Shown here: one piece after another, positions 10,521 to 23,200 of the stretch | How positions within the stretch are numbered: position 1 is the first letter of the stretch | Layout: every line of letters starts with the position of its first letter | Origin: Orobanche coerulescens | Taxonomy: Eukaryota; Streptophyta; Magnoliopsida; Lamiales; Orobanchaceae | NCBI GenBank assembly: GCA_033398695.1 | Contig: CM065815.1 | Location: forward strand, 14,811,501-14,875,500 | Length of the DNA stretch: 64,000 nt | Reading direction: 5' to 3' | The notes under the pieces: model-generated | The model's database searches: none | Seen by the model: only the letters and a program-made list of their open reading frames with translations | What the model was told of the DNA's origin: nothing | Translations under genes and position numbers: made by a program

Positions 10521-11813
10521 TGTAATTATAATAAAAATTACAAATAAAGACAACCTAATACAATCTAAATAAATTAAAAGCTGAACTGAAAATTACAACT
10601 TTAGCAGAGGCGAGTAGGACTCTTTTCGTAAGACAATTTTGCCTATGTATAAGAGCAGACGGCTCAGACAATATGTCCTCAAGATACAACTGCTACACAT
10701 TTCTGAGTTAGGTGCTCTCCAAAACTCAGAACTCCGACGAACGTTAAGTACTGGAAACTGGGCACGAAAAACAAGAAAGATATATGCTGCAATATGTGGT
10801 ATGTTGTATTCGTTCTGTTGTATTTTGTATGTTATGAAATGAAATGCATAAGACCCCCTTTTATAGGGTCCAATTCCACTCCATCAGGTGGAGAGTTACT
10901 ACAAATTAAAGTGCCATTAATTCTCTTTAATCCTTCAGCTCAAGAGTTACCTCCATAAATAGTCTCATTTAACTCGGACATTACATTATGGAGTGTGAAG
11001 AGTCATATTCCAGAAGCTAGATTCTTAACCTGCTTCATTTCAATCGAGACCAAATATCAGCTAAATTTTCAGCACCCAAATATCAGATCAGATGGGTTTT
11101 GAGCCCAAATATCAGATCATATGGGTTTTCAGTCCCAAATATCATATCAAATAGGTTTCCAGCCCAAATATCAGATCACATAGGTTTCAGCCCAAATATC
11201 ATATCAGATAGGTTTCAACCGAAATACCAGATGAGATAGGTTTCAGCCCAAATATCAGATGAGATAGGTTTCAGCCCAAATATCAGATCAGGTAGCTTTC
11301 AGCCCAAATATCAAATAGGTTTCAGCGCAAATATCAGATCAGATAGCTTTCAGCCCAAATATCAGATCACATAGGTTTTCAGCCCCAAATATCAGATCAG
11401 ATAGCTTTCAACCGAAATATCAGATCAGATAGCTTTCAGCCCAAATATCAGATCAGATAGATTTTTAGCCCCAAATATCAGATGGGTTTTCAACCCCAAA
11501 TATCCGATGGGTTTTCAGCTCCAAATATCAAATGGGTTTTCAACCTCAAATATCAGATAAGTTTTCAACCCCAAATATCAGATGGGTTTTCAACCTGGTA
11601 AACTCTTCATCTTTTCAATTAAATGACCAACTTTAATCATTTATTTCCCACTCATCGGAAATCGATTTTGAGAAAAATAAAATCCTACGTTCATCTTATC
11701 GAAATGTAGATTCACAATTTATTATTTAATTCTCAAGAATTAAATATTTTATTATTATTAAATTGGTTTTAAATTGAGTTAAAACTCATTTTTTCTAAAA
11801 CTAATTTCCAACA
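10521..11813 (-). mobile_element. 3' LTR of copia A copy 1 (about 1293 bp)
   Basis: On the minus strand it starts TGTTGGAAATTAG at 11813, directly after a short purine-rich tract (GTAGGGAT), and ends TTATAATTACA at 10521. Its middle is an array of about 27-bp units containing CAAATATCAGATCAG (11052-11600). A TATA box (CCCTATAAAAGGGGG, about 10855-10868, minus strand) lies downstream of the array. The left flank offers no testable target duplicate because the other end is lost. Confidence 0.75.
11052..11600. repeat. Degenerate tandem array, about 20 units of ~27 bp, in copia A U3
   Basis: Units read roughly CAAATATCAGATCAGAT followed by AGGTTTTCAGCC, with small length changes between units. 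The array lies between the LTR start and its TATA box. The same array, shorter, is seen in the other copia A LTRs (31270-31600, 32147-32555 and their duplicates). Confidence 0.85.
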
Positions 11814-12352
11814 ATCCCTACATGAGTGAAAATAAATGCATGCATAAATGCAGACTCACATACCCAGTTTCCGTAAAACACTGTTGCATGAGGAAAGATA
11901 GCTTTGAACCTTCCTTAGTAAAATATTGTCGGATATACTGGCGGCTTAGTGGACACTGTGCCTTGAACTAATCCTCATTGGTGTATACCGAGTCAACGAC
12001 ACTTACACAACAATGTCTCAACACCTTTCGTTCTCATAGTTGTGTCCATTTTCGCCATGGACAACATCTTGGTTTCCTAAGTGTTTATTCGAGCGGCCCG
12101 TCCTCTCACTTAGATATGTGGTCTCCTTTTATAAAGTACCCTGCAATACTTCTCCTTTCAAGGACAAGGAACCATTAAAAGTCCAGAGACTTAACCTCAC
12201 CAACATCACAGGACTCAACACTTATTCTGCTCTATAGGAATGGATTCATTATAAGCGCTTTTCAATAGAACTTTCATAACTTTGTTTTCCCATTGAACCA
12301 AGTTTTTGGGATCTCCAGTCTTCAAGGTTGGGTTGCCACTATGATTGTTCTT
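11814..12352 (-). other. 3' untranslated region and polypurine tract of copia A copy 1
   Basis: Non-coding sequence between the RNase H stop and the 3' LTR. It matches 30509-31057 downstream of copy 2 in opposite orientation, so it belongs to the element and not to the host. Confidence 0.7.
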
Positions 12353-13606
12353 TCAAGATGTGGATTTTAATCCCATACCCTCTAGCAGTTTATGAAATTG
12401 ATCTCTATTCAGACCTTTTGTGAGTGGATCCGCCAAATTAACATTTGACCTCACATAGTCAATAGATATAACTCTATTTTTGATCAATTGTCGCATGGTA
12501 TTATGTCTCCGACGAATGTGTCGAGCCTTACCATTATACATAAGGCTACGTGCTCTTCCAATTGCAGCTTGGCTATCGCAATTGATCATAACACTAGGCA
12601 CAGGCTTTTTCCAGCATGGAATATCCTCAAGAAAGTTACGGAGCCATTCAGCTTCTTCTCCAGCTTTATCTAGAGCTATAAATTCCAATTCCGTGGTGGA
12701 TCGGGCTATACAAGTCTGCTTGCTTGATTTCCAAGATATAGCTCCACCCCCAATAGTAAATACATACCCACTTGTAGAGTGAGAGTCTTTCGTGTCTGAA
12801 ATCCAATTAGCATCAGTATATCTTTCCAAAACTGCAGGATAATTACTATAAAATAGCCCATAACTTAGGGTGTACTTTAAGTATCTTAAAACCCTAGTCA
12901 GTGCATTCCAGTGCGCTTTACTCGAATTAATCGTGAACCTGCTCAACTTGTTTACAACAAATGCCAAGTCTGGTCGTGTACAATTTGTAATGTACATCAG
13001 GCTTCCGATTACTCTTGAATATTTGACTTGAGCCACTGGATCACCTCTGTTCTTACTTAAGTGAATAATGGTATCAACAGGTGTTTTAACAGGTGGGCTG
13101 TCAAAAGTGTTAAACTTCTTGAGCACTTTCTCAACATAATGAGATTGTGATAAGAAGATACCTTCTGACGTTCTAATAATTTTAATTCCAAGAATATAAT
13201 CAGCTAAACCCAAATCCTTCATGTTGAAGTTTCTACTTAACATCCTTTTTGTATTCACAATTACTTCATTGCTACTACCCATGATCAACATATCGTCTAC
13301 ATATAGACAGACAATGACAAATGACTCTCGTGTGCCTTTAATATACACACATTTATCACATTCGTTGATCTTGAATCCATTTTCCAACATAGTTGTGTCA
13401 AACTTCATATGCCATTGTTTAGGAGCTTGTTTTAGTCCATATAATGACTTCAACAGTTTACACACTTTCTTTTCCTGACCAGGCGCAATGAAACCTTCAG
13501 GTTGTTCCATATAAATTTCTTCTTCTAGTTCACCATTCAAGAATGCAGTTTTCACATCCATTTGATGAATTTCTAGAATGTGTAATGAAGCAATAGCAAT
13601 AAGCAC
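12353..13606 (-). CDS. Copia A reverse transcriptase-RNase H ORF, copy 1
   Basis: An open 417-codon frame begins inside the reverse transcriptase domain ([19 protein letters not shown]), passes the catalytic [10 protein letters not shown] and runs through RNase H ([31 protein letters not shown], then [12 protein letters not shown]) to a natural stop. These enzymes copy element RNA into DNA in cytoplasmic particles. It is the only copia A copy in the window with the intact YVDD motif. The frame has no native start: upstream coding sequence at 13607-13955 is damaged, so a full polyprotein cannot be made. Confidence 0.8.
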   Translation of the reverse strand: MLIAIASLHILEIHQMDVKTAFLNGELEEEIYMEQPEGFIAPGQEKKVCKLLKSLYGLKQAPKQWHMKFDTTMLENGFKINECDKCVYIKGTRESFVIVCLYVDDMLIMGSSNEVIVNTKRMLSRNFNMKDLGLADYILGIKIIRTSEGIFLSQSHYVEKVLKKFNTFDSPPVKTPVDTIIHLSKNRGDPVAQVKYSRVIGSLMYITNCTRPDLAFVVNKLSRFTINSSKAHWNALTRVLRYLKYTLSYGLFYSNYPAVLERYTDANWISDTKDSHSTSGYVFTIGGGAISWKSSKQTCIARSTTELEFIALDKAGEEAEWLRNFLEDIPCWKKPVPSVMINCDSQAAIGRARSLMYNGKARHIRRRHNTMRQLIKNRVISIDYVRSNVNLADPLTKGLNRDQFHKLLEGMGLKSTS

Positions 13607-15947
13607 TCGAATGGAAGTTATTCTGGTTACTAGTGAATATGTATCGAAGAAATCATAACCTTCTTTCTGTTTGGAAACAAGCCGGGCCTTAAACTTGTCT
13701 ATCGACCAGTCATCTTTGTATTTCCTCTTTAGGATCCATTTACATCCTAAAGGTTTACATCCTGGCGGAATTTCAACCAGTTCCCAAGTAAAATTTTCAT
13801 GATGGAATCCATTTCACTATAAATAGCTTCCTTCCAAAAAGGAGCATCAGGACTAGCATAAGCTTCCTATATAGTCTTTGGATCATCGTCAACTGCATAA
13901 GTTTCAAAGTCAGGACCAAATGATTTAGCCTTTCGAGCTCTCTTGATCTGTCTTGCTATTCATTTATAGGATTTGAACTACTTGCAGTTTCAAGAGTTCT
14001 TTGATTAGAGCTTGTCACAATCCTCTCTTTACAAGGATAAATATTTTCAAAGAAAATGGCATTTCTTGACTCAATAACAGTTCCTTCGTGCATATAAGGA
14101 ATTTTAGATTTGTGAATTAGAAATCGATATCCACTACTGTTGTATGCATAACCTATGAATATGCAATCAACTGTCTTAGGACCAATTCTTACTTGTTTTG
14201 GTTCAGGTACTTCAACCTTTTCAAAATACCCACACACTTTAAGATATTTGAAAGAAGGCTTACGCCCTTTCCATAACTCATACGGAGTTTTATCTTTTCC
14301 TTTGTGTGGCACTTTATTCAAAATATGGTTAGATGTAAGAATAGCTTCCCCCCACATGTTCTGCGGCAACCCTGAGCTTATTAATAAAGCATTCATCATT
14401 TCTTTTAGGGTTCGATTTTTCCTTTTGGCAACTCCATTTGACTGAGGAGCATAAAGAGCAGTCGTTTGATGAATTATGCCTGAATCGGCACATAATTATT
14501 CAAACGGTGCTACATACTCACCTCCTCTGTCACTTCGGACTGCTTTTATTTTACAGTTCAGTTGATTTTCACTTCATTTTTAAACATTTTAAATGCCTCG
14601 ATTGCTTCATCATTGCTTCTAAAAAGAAACACATAGCAATATCTTGTGCAATCATCTATAAAAGTGACGAAGTATTTTTTTACCTCCTCTAGTTTGCACA
14701 AATTTTAAGTCACAGACATCAGTGTGAATTAATTCTAGAGGAGTAGTATTCCTTTCCACTGAATGAAAAGGTAATTTAGCCATTTTTGCTTCAACACATA
14801 CTTCACATTTCTTATTAAGTTTAACATGGGTTTTTGGAATTAATTCTAGATTAATTAGTCTTTTAATTGATTTTAGACCAACATGTCCCAATCTAGAATG
14901 CCATAAATCTGAACACTCGAGCAAGTAAATAGAAGAAGGAGCATTATTATTATTTCTTTTATTCTTGCCTTCACGGCTTAGGCATTACATTCATTTTGAA
15001 TAATCCCCTGTCAAGATAACCTCAACCAAGGAACATTCCAAACTTGCTCATAATAAATTTTTTGAACTCAAAAACTAATCTAAACCCATGACTAACTAGT
15101 AAAGAGCCTGAAACTAAATTTCTTCGAACGTCTGGGACATGCAGTACATCCTTAAGAAGAAGCTCCTTTCCAGAGGTCAGCTTTAAGACCACGTTCCCCA
15201 CACTTGCAATCACAGAAGAAGCAGAGTTTGTCATATGCAATTTACTACCATCAGTAACAGTGTAGGAAGAGAACATATCTTTTTCAGAACAAAAATGACG
15301 AGTAGCCCCAGTATCAACGTACCAGGTGCGGTGATTCTCCACCATATTAGTTTCAATCACCATGGATGAGACCTCCTCGTCTAGATCCTCAACCATAGCT
15401 GACAGCTCCAGATCTGGCATGTCAACATCGCCATGTTCAACCACATTGGCAACTCACTTGCCTTTGTTTCGCTGATCAGTTGAACTTATTGGCAAGCGAC
15501 AATCATTTGCCTTATAGTGTTACTAACCACAGTTGTGGCAATTTCCAGTAAACTTCTTTGCCTAAACGGCTTTTTACCTTTGTCCTGAACATGGTTCAGT
15601 TTCCTCTTTTTACTAGAGGACCCATGTTCAAGCAAATTTACTTTGGCCTCCATAGGGCCTCTCTTGAACTTAGAATCAAACTTTCGGTTGTCTTCCTAAA
15701 TTCTGAGTCGAACAACCAAGTCCTCTAAGCTCATTTCCTTTCGTTTGTGTTTCAGATAATTTTTGAAGTCCTTCCAACTAGGAGGCAACTTCTCAATTAC
15801 CGTTCCCACAACAAACGGTTCCGGAAGGATCATTCCTTCAGCATTAATTTCATGCACAATCAATTGAAATTGTTGAACTTATTCGATAATGATTTTGAAG
15901 TCCGTCATCGTTTTGCTTCCGATTAGTGGTATAATGGCGACTTTATG
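13607..15947 (-). pseudogene. Copia A gag-protease-integrase remnant, copy 1
   Basis: Readable pieces in order on the minus strand: gag fragment near 15940-15780, zinc-knuckle zone near 15540, protease at 15444-15022 ([12 protein letters not shown] active-site motif), GAG_pre-integrase at 14924-14652 ([14 protein letters not shown], then CEVCVEAK), and the integrase C-terminal part at 14399-13956 (GLPQNMWGEAI, YELWKGRKPS). These pieces sit in different frames separated by stops and small indels, including damage to the integrase core around 14400-14650. Orthologous blocks in copy 2 are at 15948-16485, 17639-17836 and 27749-28900. Confidence 0.75.
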
Positions 15948-16485
15948 GGAATGATCCTTCCTGAACCGTTTTTTGTGGGAACGGTAATTGAGAAGTTGCC
16001 TCCTAGTTGGAAGGACTTCAAAAATTACCTGAAACACAAACGAAAGGAAATGAGCTTAGAGGACTTGGTTGTTCGACTCAGAATTGAAGAAGACAACTGA
16101 AAGTCTCATTCTAAGTTCAAGAGAGGCCCTATGGAGGCGAAAGTATATTTGCTTGAACATGGGTCCTCTAGTAAAAAGAGGAAACTGAACTATGTTCAGG
16201 ACAAAGGGAAAAAGTCGTTTTAAGGCAAAGAAGTTTACCGGCCACAACTGTGGTAAGCCAAACCATAAGGCAAAGGACTGTCGTTTGCCAATAAGTTCAA
16301 CTGGTCAGCGAAACAAAGGCAAGCCAGTTGCCAATGTGGTTGAACATGGCGATGTTGACATGCCAGATCTGGAGCTGTCAGCTATGGTTGAGGAGCTGGA
16401 CGAGGAGGTCTCATCCATGGTGATTGAAACCAATATGGTGGAGAATCACCGCGCCTGGTACGTTGATACTGGGGCTACTCGTCAT
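15340..16485. repeat. Centre of the copia A inverted repeat (arms 15340-15836 and 15948-16485)
   Basis: GGAAGGATCATTCC at 15823-15836 is mirrored by GGAATGATCCTTCC at 15948-15961. The match continues outward for about 500 bp on each side until the right arm is interrupted by the solo LTR. The spacer 15837-15947 is additional gag sequence of copy 1. A transcript through it could fold into a long hairpin. Confidence 0.8.
15948..16485 (+). pseudogene. Copia A gag-protease start, copy 2
   Basis: Encodes the end of gag (PPSWKDFKNYLKHKRKEMS) with stops. After a frame change a 16192 frame carries a zinc-knuckle remnant (NCGKPNHKAKDC, first Cys missing) and the beginning of the protease ending at [10 protein letters not shown]. 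The frame is cut at 16485 by a solo LTR and resumes at 17639. It is the inverted counterpart of 15340-15836. Confidence 0.7.
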
Positions 16486-17638
16486 TGTTGGAATATTTTA
16501 TTCCATACATTTACTAATAGAGTTTTGATGATTAAAGCTGTTAAACAAAGCAAAACAACAAAGAAGCGATACAAAATAACGAAGGAGTCGAAAACACAAA
16601 TAGTCGCGGAATCCGGAAAAGCTAACTGCTCAAGATCAATCAAGATGACCAACCTACCTGCGAATCAGACGAGATCAACCTACCTGATCAGATGAGACAG
16701 AAAGTTACCTAATCAGACAAGAAGGAAGCTGCCTGACCAAGTTTAACGTACGTAACGAAAAAAGATAACGTACGTAATGTGCTGAGCTTAACGTACGTAA
16801 CAACATGATGATAACGTACGTAGCGAAGTGTTTCAGTATTCAAGCAAGAAGAATGCTGGAGATGACGTCATGGCATCGGTCAGCAAGCAACGGATATGAT
16901 GACAAATGTTAACGTACGTAATGTGCAATTTGCTAACGTACGTAACACATAAAATGAAGGCTACTAGACTGTTTTGTGAAGAGTATAACGTACGTAACAT
17001 ATTGATGTTAACATACGTAAGGAAGCTGACGTACGTAAGAGAGGGCTGGTAACGTACGTAAAGAAGGCACAGAAGGCTAGTTGGAAGAGAAATGCCTATA
17101 AATACCACTTCATATGGTATTCATTACACAACAACTTCAAGCAAACGATACATTCATCAGATATTGATATACTTACTATTGTTGTTGTAACTGTGCTTAT
17201 ATTGATAGTTCGAGTGTTTATACATTCAACACATACACAAGAGGTAAAAGAAAAGATACGATTGGATTCAGTGTTATTAGGATCAAGGATCCAGCATTGT
17301 TAGAATCGCAATCAATATCTAAGTGAGGTTTATCTAGTACCGATAGAAAGCTAGAGTGGTTGATTCCTTGTCCAATAGAAAAGGAAAACGGTTTAACTAG
17401 GACCGACATAAAAACAAGTGATTGAATGGTTTACTCAGACTGATAGAAAACAAGCTTGTAACGGTTATCCCTCGACCGATAGAAGATAGGTGCAGAGGTT
17501 TATCTTAAGCCTATAGAAAAAGATACCGAGAGAGGACATAGGCACGTTTGGCCGAACCTCTATAAATCGCTTCCGCAATGCGAAAGAGTTTCACGACTCT
17601 ATCTCCAAACGGCAATACCGACCAATCTTGTTCCAACA
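16486..17638 (+). mobile_element. Solo LTR of a different family, 1153 bp, TSD GTCAT
   Basis: It begins TGTTGGAATATTT and ends CTTGTTCCAACA, with 8-bp terminal inverted repeats (TGTTGGAA/TTCCAACA). It is flanked by a perfect 5-bp duplicate GTCAT (16481-16485 and 17639-17643) inside the copia A protease. A TATA box CCTATAAATACC (about 17095-17106) gives plus orientation. No internal coding region, primer site or second LTR is present, so it is a solo LTR. The parent family is not otherwise seen here. Confidence 0.88.
16744..17062 (+). promoter_or_regulatory. ACGTACGT palindrome array upstream of the solo-LTR TATA box
   Basis: Nine perfect ACGTACGT words, mostly as TAACGTACGTAA, and one variant (ACATACGT at 17011) occur in about 320 bp. 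The last lies about 35 bp before CCTATAAATACC. ACGT is the core of plant bZIP/G-box-type sites, so an enhancer role is plausible but inferred. Confidence 0.75.
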
Positions 17639-17836
17639 GTCATGTCTGTTCTGAAAAAGACATGTTCTCTTCCTACACTGTTACTGATGGTAGGAAATTG
17701 CATATGGCAAACTCTGCTTCTTCTGTGATTGCAGGTGTGGGGAACGTGGTCATAAAGCTGACCTCTGGAAATGAGCTTCTTTTTAAGGATGTACTTCATG
17801 TCCCAGACGTCCGAAGAAATTTAGTTTCAGGCTCTT
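17639..17836 (+). pseudogene. Copia A protease fragment, copy 2, between two insertions
   Basis: After the solo LTR the frame resumes with [15 protein letters not shown] and [16 protein letters not shown], the continuation of the protease region in copy 1. At 17836 it is cut by the chromovirus-like element and continues again at 27749. The two insertions are independent because each has its own target duplicate. Confidence 0.75.
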
Positions 17837-20215
17837 TGTAACACCCCCAAACTAGGCGGACATTACAGTGTCATGGACCCCCAACTAGGACCCACCAGGC
17901 GAGTGAAAATTAATGAATTAAATAATATAATTGTAGTACCAAACCACATTATATTACCCACTACTCCGATGAGGAGTTTCCAGTACAACACACCCAGGAA
18001 TACAGAATACGTGTATACTTCATATGAAGATAAAATATACAACAATGAATAAAATAAAAATCCAAACGGAACTGCAGCGGAAAATACACATCAAAGAAAG
18101 CATGAATAAATGGGAAGACCGGGGCCCCCTACTAGTATCACTGGGACTCCCTGCCGTCAACATTCTCTTCCCGTTCCTTTGCCTTGCCATGACCTAAAAA
18201 CAACATCCCCAACGGGATCAGTTACACAGAACAACAATCCTCAAGAGTTGAACAAGCATAATAATTACATGACTTAATTATGAAATAAAGCTGAAGACGG
18301 GCATCATAGTATGCCCGATAATGGGACGTGCAAGTGCACAAGACGAGTGTCCGGCCACACCCGCACTTATGCCTAATTAGTCTCATAGAGGCACGTTACT
18401 GTGTGCACAGACCAATGTGTCGGATTACCCGCATAACACATGACTATCGTGTGCCCGACTAAAAATTCCACACATAACCACCCCGGCCACGCAATATGAT
18501 CCCAGAAGGTCACAAGAACAAAAGTGACCATGAATGAATATTAATGAATAGCAATCCGAACAAGGGTCAAGGATGACTCACCGAGATGAAATAATAACGA
18601 AACGAATGATAGCTCACTGAAATGATTAGAACCGTCGTTCCTCGTGAATTGAATGATTAGTTTGATAATTACAAGTATCAACATGATTAATATACTATGA
18701 ATGCATTATGAATATGAATGAACAACAGCGAAAGGGATGATTATCCCTTTAACCGAGCAAGAATGAACTTGCCTCAATACCAGTGATGAAATGTCCTCCC
18801 TCGAACAAACGTCCTTAATGGAATTATCGGTCGCTCGAACAACCTTGAATAACACAATTACCAACAATACACTTAATATACGTATCAAGCATGATCACAA
18901 CCAACTCAAAACGTCGATACGACAAACCCAAACTTATTGGGGCATTTTAACAAACATGTTGTAAACATTCTTCAATTATTTACAACCAATCTCCAATATA
19001 TCAATACCAAGCTTCCAATGAGTGATTCAATCCAACAAAACATCCTCAATACAATAAATAATCTAATATGAATACACAATTCGAAATTTCAACAACATCT
19101 AACGAAACCCCCAATTCCAAAAATCAACATTCAAAGTGTTCTTGAATAATTCTCCAACAATCCAATGATAATTCGTAGAAACTCATAATCATATGTATAT
19201 ATCCTCATATATCGTGATTATAACATCAAAAATATCATACTCCATCTCAAAATCGAAATCTAAGGTTTTGAAGAAATTACCTTTGAAGATCCAACCTCTT
19301 CGATCCGTCGAAACTCGTGTTAATTGACTTCCCAAGCTCCACAAATGAATAAAGATGATTAAAACACGAACACACAAGTGTTTGGTGATGAAAAAATCTC
19401 TCCCAAATATCTCTCTCTCGGAACCAAAATGAAGAAGTGAAGAAATGAGGGTAAAACGCCCGTCCAGTCCTTTAAATACTGATAGATTTATGGCCGTAAC
19501 TCCTCTAACTTACGGCCGTAACCTTCCAAGGTCACCGGCCTTACGGCCGTAACAAAACCCTCTTACGGGCGTAACTTCGCCTCGTCAAAATATCATCCTG
19601 TTCAAACTTCTCGACTTACGGCCGTAACAAGACCTACTTTACGGTCGTAACTTCCCTTCGTTGACAACAACCAGAACACCATAAATCATTTCTTATGGCC
19701 GTATCCTGAAGCTCTTACGGCCGTAAGTTGGCCTCGTCCAAAACATCCTTAAACCAACGTATGCATGTTACGGTCGTAGCCTGTCTCCTCTTACGGACTT
19801 ATCTCGTCTTCGTCCAAAACACAAAAATTCCACGAATGCATGTTATGGCCGTAATGCATGATAAGTTACGGCCGTAACTCACTGCTATAATGACAACCAT
19901 CCGAACAACTCCATCTTCTCGTTACAAATGATTAATGATCCGACATACAATACTTGTATGAATATAATTAAGTCCAATAACATGCAATAGATAATACTTC
20001 TAACACAAGGCTACCAATCACAATGATTATGATAATATTCTTGTCTCGATTCTCAAACGGAGTTGAATGATGATCGATAACTGATACACGGCTCAAAGTA
20101 CGCCAACGGTGAAAAAAATGAATGAACATGAATGATAAATGATTATTACTGAGTGGAAATTTACTGAGTGACAATTACTGAATGAAAATAAATGAGTTCA
20201 GAATCGGGTATTACA
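17837..20215 (-). mobile_element. 3' LTR of the chromovirus-like element (2379 bp)
   Basis: It matches the right LTR throughout with scattered substitutions. The size difference is mostly explained by about 35 bp (around 18454-18490) missing from the right LTR, where CCCGACTAAAAATTC...ATATGATC here reads CCCCACTATGATC there. It contains the palindrome array (19487-19883) and a TATTTAAAG box. Confidence 0.88.
19487..19883 (-). promoter_or_regulatory. TTACGGCCGTAA palindrome array in U3, next to a TATA-like box
   Basis: About twelve words of the form TTACGGCCGTAAC occur here, several perfect 12-bp palindromes and the rest one or two bases off. In transcription sense (minus) they lie immediately upstream of TATTTAAAG at about 19471-19479. 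The same array is in the other LTR at 27017-27406 with a similar TATA-like box at about 27000-27007. Confidence 0.75.
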
Positions 20216-20235
20216 TACTCCCCCCCTTAAAAAGA
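20216..20235 (-). other. Polypurine tract of the chromovirus-like element
   Basis: On the minus strand the LTR is preceded by TTTTTAAGGGGGGGAGTA, a purine run directly at the 3' LTR border. This is the expected primer for plus-strand synthesis. Confidence 0.75.
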
Positions 20236-23200
20236 GTTTCGTCCTCGAAACTAAGGGTCGAACAATTCGGGATAACTCTCCCGCACACTATCCTCGGTTT
20301 TCCAAGTAGCCTATTCGACTCTGTGTCTAGACCACTGAATTTTAACCAAAGGAATCGGCTTGTTTCTCAACTGCTTGATTCGCCGCTCCAAGACTCGTAC
20401 AGGACGCTCCTTGTACGTATGATCATCCGCGATCTCGATTTCATCGAACTGAAGTATATGACTCGGGTCGGCAACATACTTTCTCAACTGAGAGACGTGA
20501 AACACATTATGAACTCGGCTCAAAGCCAGAGGTAAAGCCAATCGATAAGCCAGATTGCCTACTCGATCCAAAATTTCAATCCAATAAATCTCGGACTCAA
20601 CTTTCCTCTCTTCCCGAAATAGAAAATACCTCGAATAGGGGATACCTTGACCAACACGTGGTCACCTGTCTCGAACTCTAATGGTCGACGATGATTATCC
20701 GCATGTGATTTTTGTCGACTCTGAGCGATCAACAAACAAATCTTGATCAAAACTACCTTCTCGCGGGCAGCTATAAGCATATCGGGCTCAGTGCCGATTG
20801 ATTCTGATAAGTCATCCCAACATAAGGGATATCGACAACGATGACCGTATAAGGCCTCGTAAGGTGCCATCTTAATCGAAGCATGCCAACTATTGTTGTA
20901 CGTGAACTCGGTCAACGGTAGTTGGGCTTCCCAATCATCTTTCCAGTCGAGAACACATGCCCTCAGCATGTCCTCTAACGTCTGAATAGTTCACTCTGAT
21001 TGTCCGTCGGACTGAGGGTGAAAAGCTGTGCTGAGGTTTAACTGAGTTCCCATAGCACGATGAATGGATTTCCAAAAATGTGACACGAATCGTCTGTCAC
21101 GATCAGAAACGATACTCTTAGGGGTACTGTGCAATCTCACGATCTCTTTAATGAATATCTGGGCAAGTCTCTCAGGACCCCACGTATCCTTAATCTCAAG
21201 AAAATGAACTGACTTAGTTAAACGGTCCACAATTACCCAAATTGTGTTCATGTCATGACGACTTGTTGGCAAACTCGTGATGAAGTCCATTGAAATATCC
21301 TCCTACTTCCACTCTGGAATAGGGAGCGGTTTCATCATACCCGTCGGTCGCTGATGTTCTATCTTAACTTGTTGATAGGTCAGACATCTTGAAACAAATT
21401 CTGCGACTTCTCGCTTCATATAACTCCACCAGTAATTTTGTTTCAAGTCTTTGTACATTTTGCTAGACCCCGGATGAATGGAGTAAGGGGTAGCATGAGC
21501 TTCTCTCAAAATCGAGTTTTTCAACTCGTTATCCGCCAGAACGCATAACCAGGGATTAAATCGCAAAAGTACATCCTCGTGGACCACAAATCCAGGGGCT
21601 TCTCCCTATGCCACATCATCTCGAATACGCAATAAAAATGGGTCTGAACCCTGCTTCACTCTGATCGCCTCCTCAAGTGGCAATAAAATCTCTAGCATAC
21701 AAAGTTTCCCTTGCACTCGCTATAACCAGACCTCGATCTCGGGTCTTAGGAATTCCTGTTGAAGTTCCTTCTGAGCAGTCAAATGAGCAAGCATTTGCTC
21801 CTGAACGGACTTACGGCTCAAGGCGTCGACGACGACGTTCGCCTTACCCAGGTGGTATTGTATCTCAATATCATAATCTTTAATCAGTTCCAACCACCGT
21901 CTCTGTCGCATGTTTAGCTCCTTCTGAGTAAATATATACTTTAGACTCTTATGATCGGTGAAAATCTATCAAGTGACACTATAAAGATAATGTCGCCAAA
22001 TCTTCAATATGAATACCATGGCACTAGCTCCAGGTCGTGGGTCGGATAGTTGACCTCATAAGGCTTCAGTTTCCGTGAAGCATAAGCAATCACTTTCCCA
22101 TTCTGCATTAGTACACATCCGAGACCGTGTTCGGACACGTCGCTATAAACAACGAATCCTTCCGTCCCTTGCGGTAAAGAAAGGACATGCGCTGAAATTA
22201 AATGGCTCTTGAGTTCCTCAAAACTCTGCTGACACGCGTCAGACCACGTGTATTTCTTATCCTTCCGCAAAAGGTTAGTCATAGGTTGAGAGATCTTAGA
22301 AAATCCTTTCACAAATCGCCGGTAATAGCCTGTTAATATGAGAAAGCTTCGGATTTCCTTAACATTCTTCGGAGGTTGCCAATCTCGGATAGCCTCCGTC
22401 TTCTGAGGGTCGACACGTACTCCGTCTGATGAAATCACATGTCCGAGAAACGTCACCTCGGACATCCAGAACTCACATTTGGAAAACTTTCCATAGAGTT
22501 GCTCTCGTCTCAACATGTCGAGGACCTGATGAAGGTGAAATTCATGCTCCTATCAGTCACGAGAATAAATCAAAATGTCTTCTATGAAAACAACCATGAA
22601 CCGGTCTAAATAGTCGATGAAAACTCGATTAATCAACTCCATGAATACAGCGGGTGCATTAGTTAACCCAAACGGCATCACTACAAACTCGTAGTGCCCA
22701 TAACGTGTTCGAAACGCCGTTCTTGCGATATCTGACTCTCGAATCCGCAACTGATGATACCCAGATCTTAAATCGATCTTGGAAAATACTGAAGCTCCCT
22801 GAAATTGATCTAAGGGATCATCAATGCGGGGTAGGGGATATTTATTCTTGATCGTCACCCTGTTCAACTCTCGATTATCAATACACAAGCGAAAAGAACC
22901 ATCCTTCTTCTTGACAAATAATACTGGTGCTCCCCACGAGGAGGCATTCGGTCGGATATAACCTTTCTTGGTCAATTCCTCCAGTTGATTCTTCAGTTCT
23001 TGGATTTCGATCGGGGCCATACGATACGGTGCCTTCGATATAGGAGACGTATCAGGCTCCAACTCTATCGTGAATTCCACATCTCTCTGTGGAGGTAAAC
23101 CAGGTAACTCGTTTGGGAATACATCGGCATATTCTCTCACTATCGGGATATCCGCCAACGTCACTGATGGTTCCTCGGTCTTAGTCATATAGCACCAATA

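Larger units (their letters stand above)
10521..15947 (-). mobile_element. Copia A copy 1, minus strand, 3' LTR to gag, 5' truncated
   Basis: Read on the minus strand the order is gag fragment, protease, integrase, reverse transcriptase, RNase H, 3' untranslated region, polypurine tract and 3' LTR, which is the Ty1/copia order. The 5' LTR and the start of gag are missing: at about 15947 the sequence turns into the same gag in the opposite orientation (copy 2). The translated proteins resemble the Tnt1/Tork type ('transposon TNT 1-94' polyproteins), but that lineage call is tentative. Confidence 0.8.

Noticed and set aside
11052..11600. Regular ~27-bp repeats that could suggest a CRISPR array
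   Set aside because: Units are contiguous and degenerate without unique spacers, lie inside an LTR, and the DNA is of plant type.
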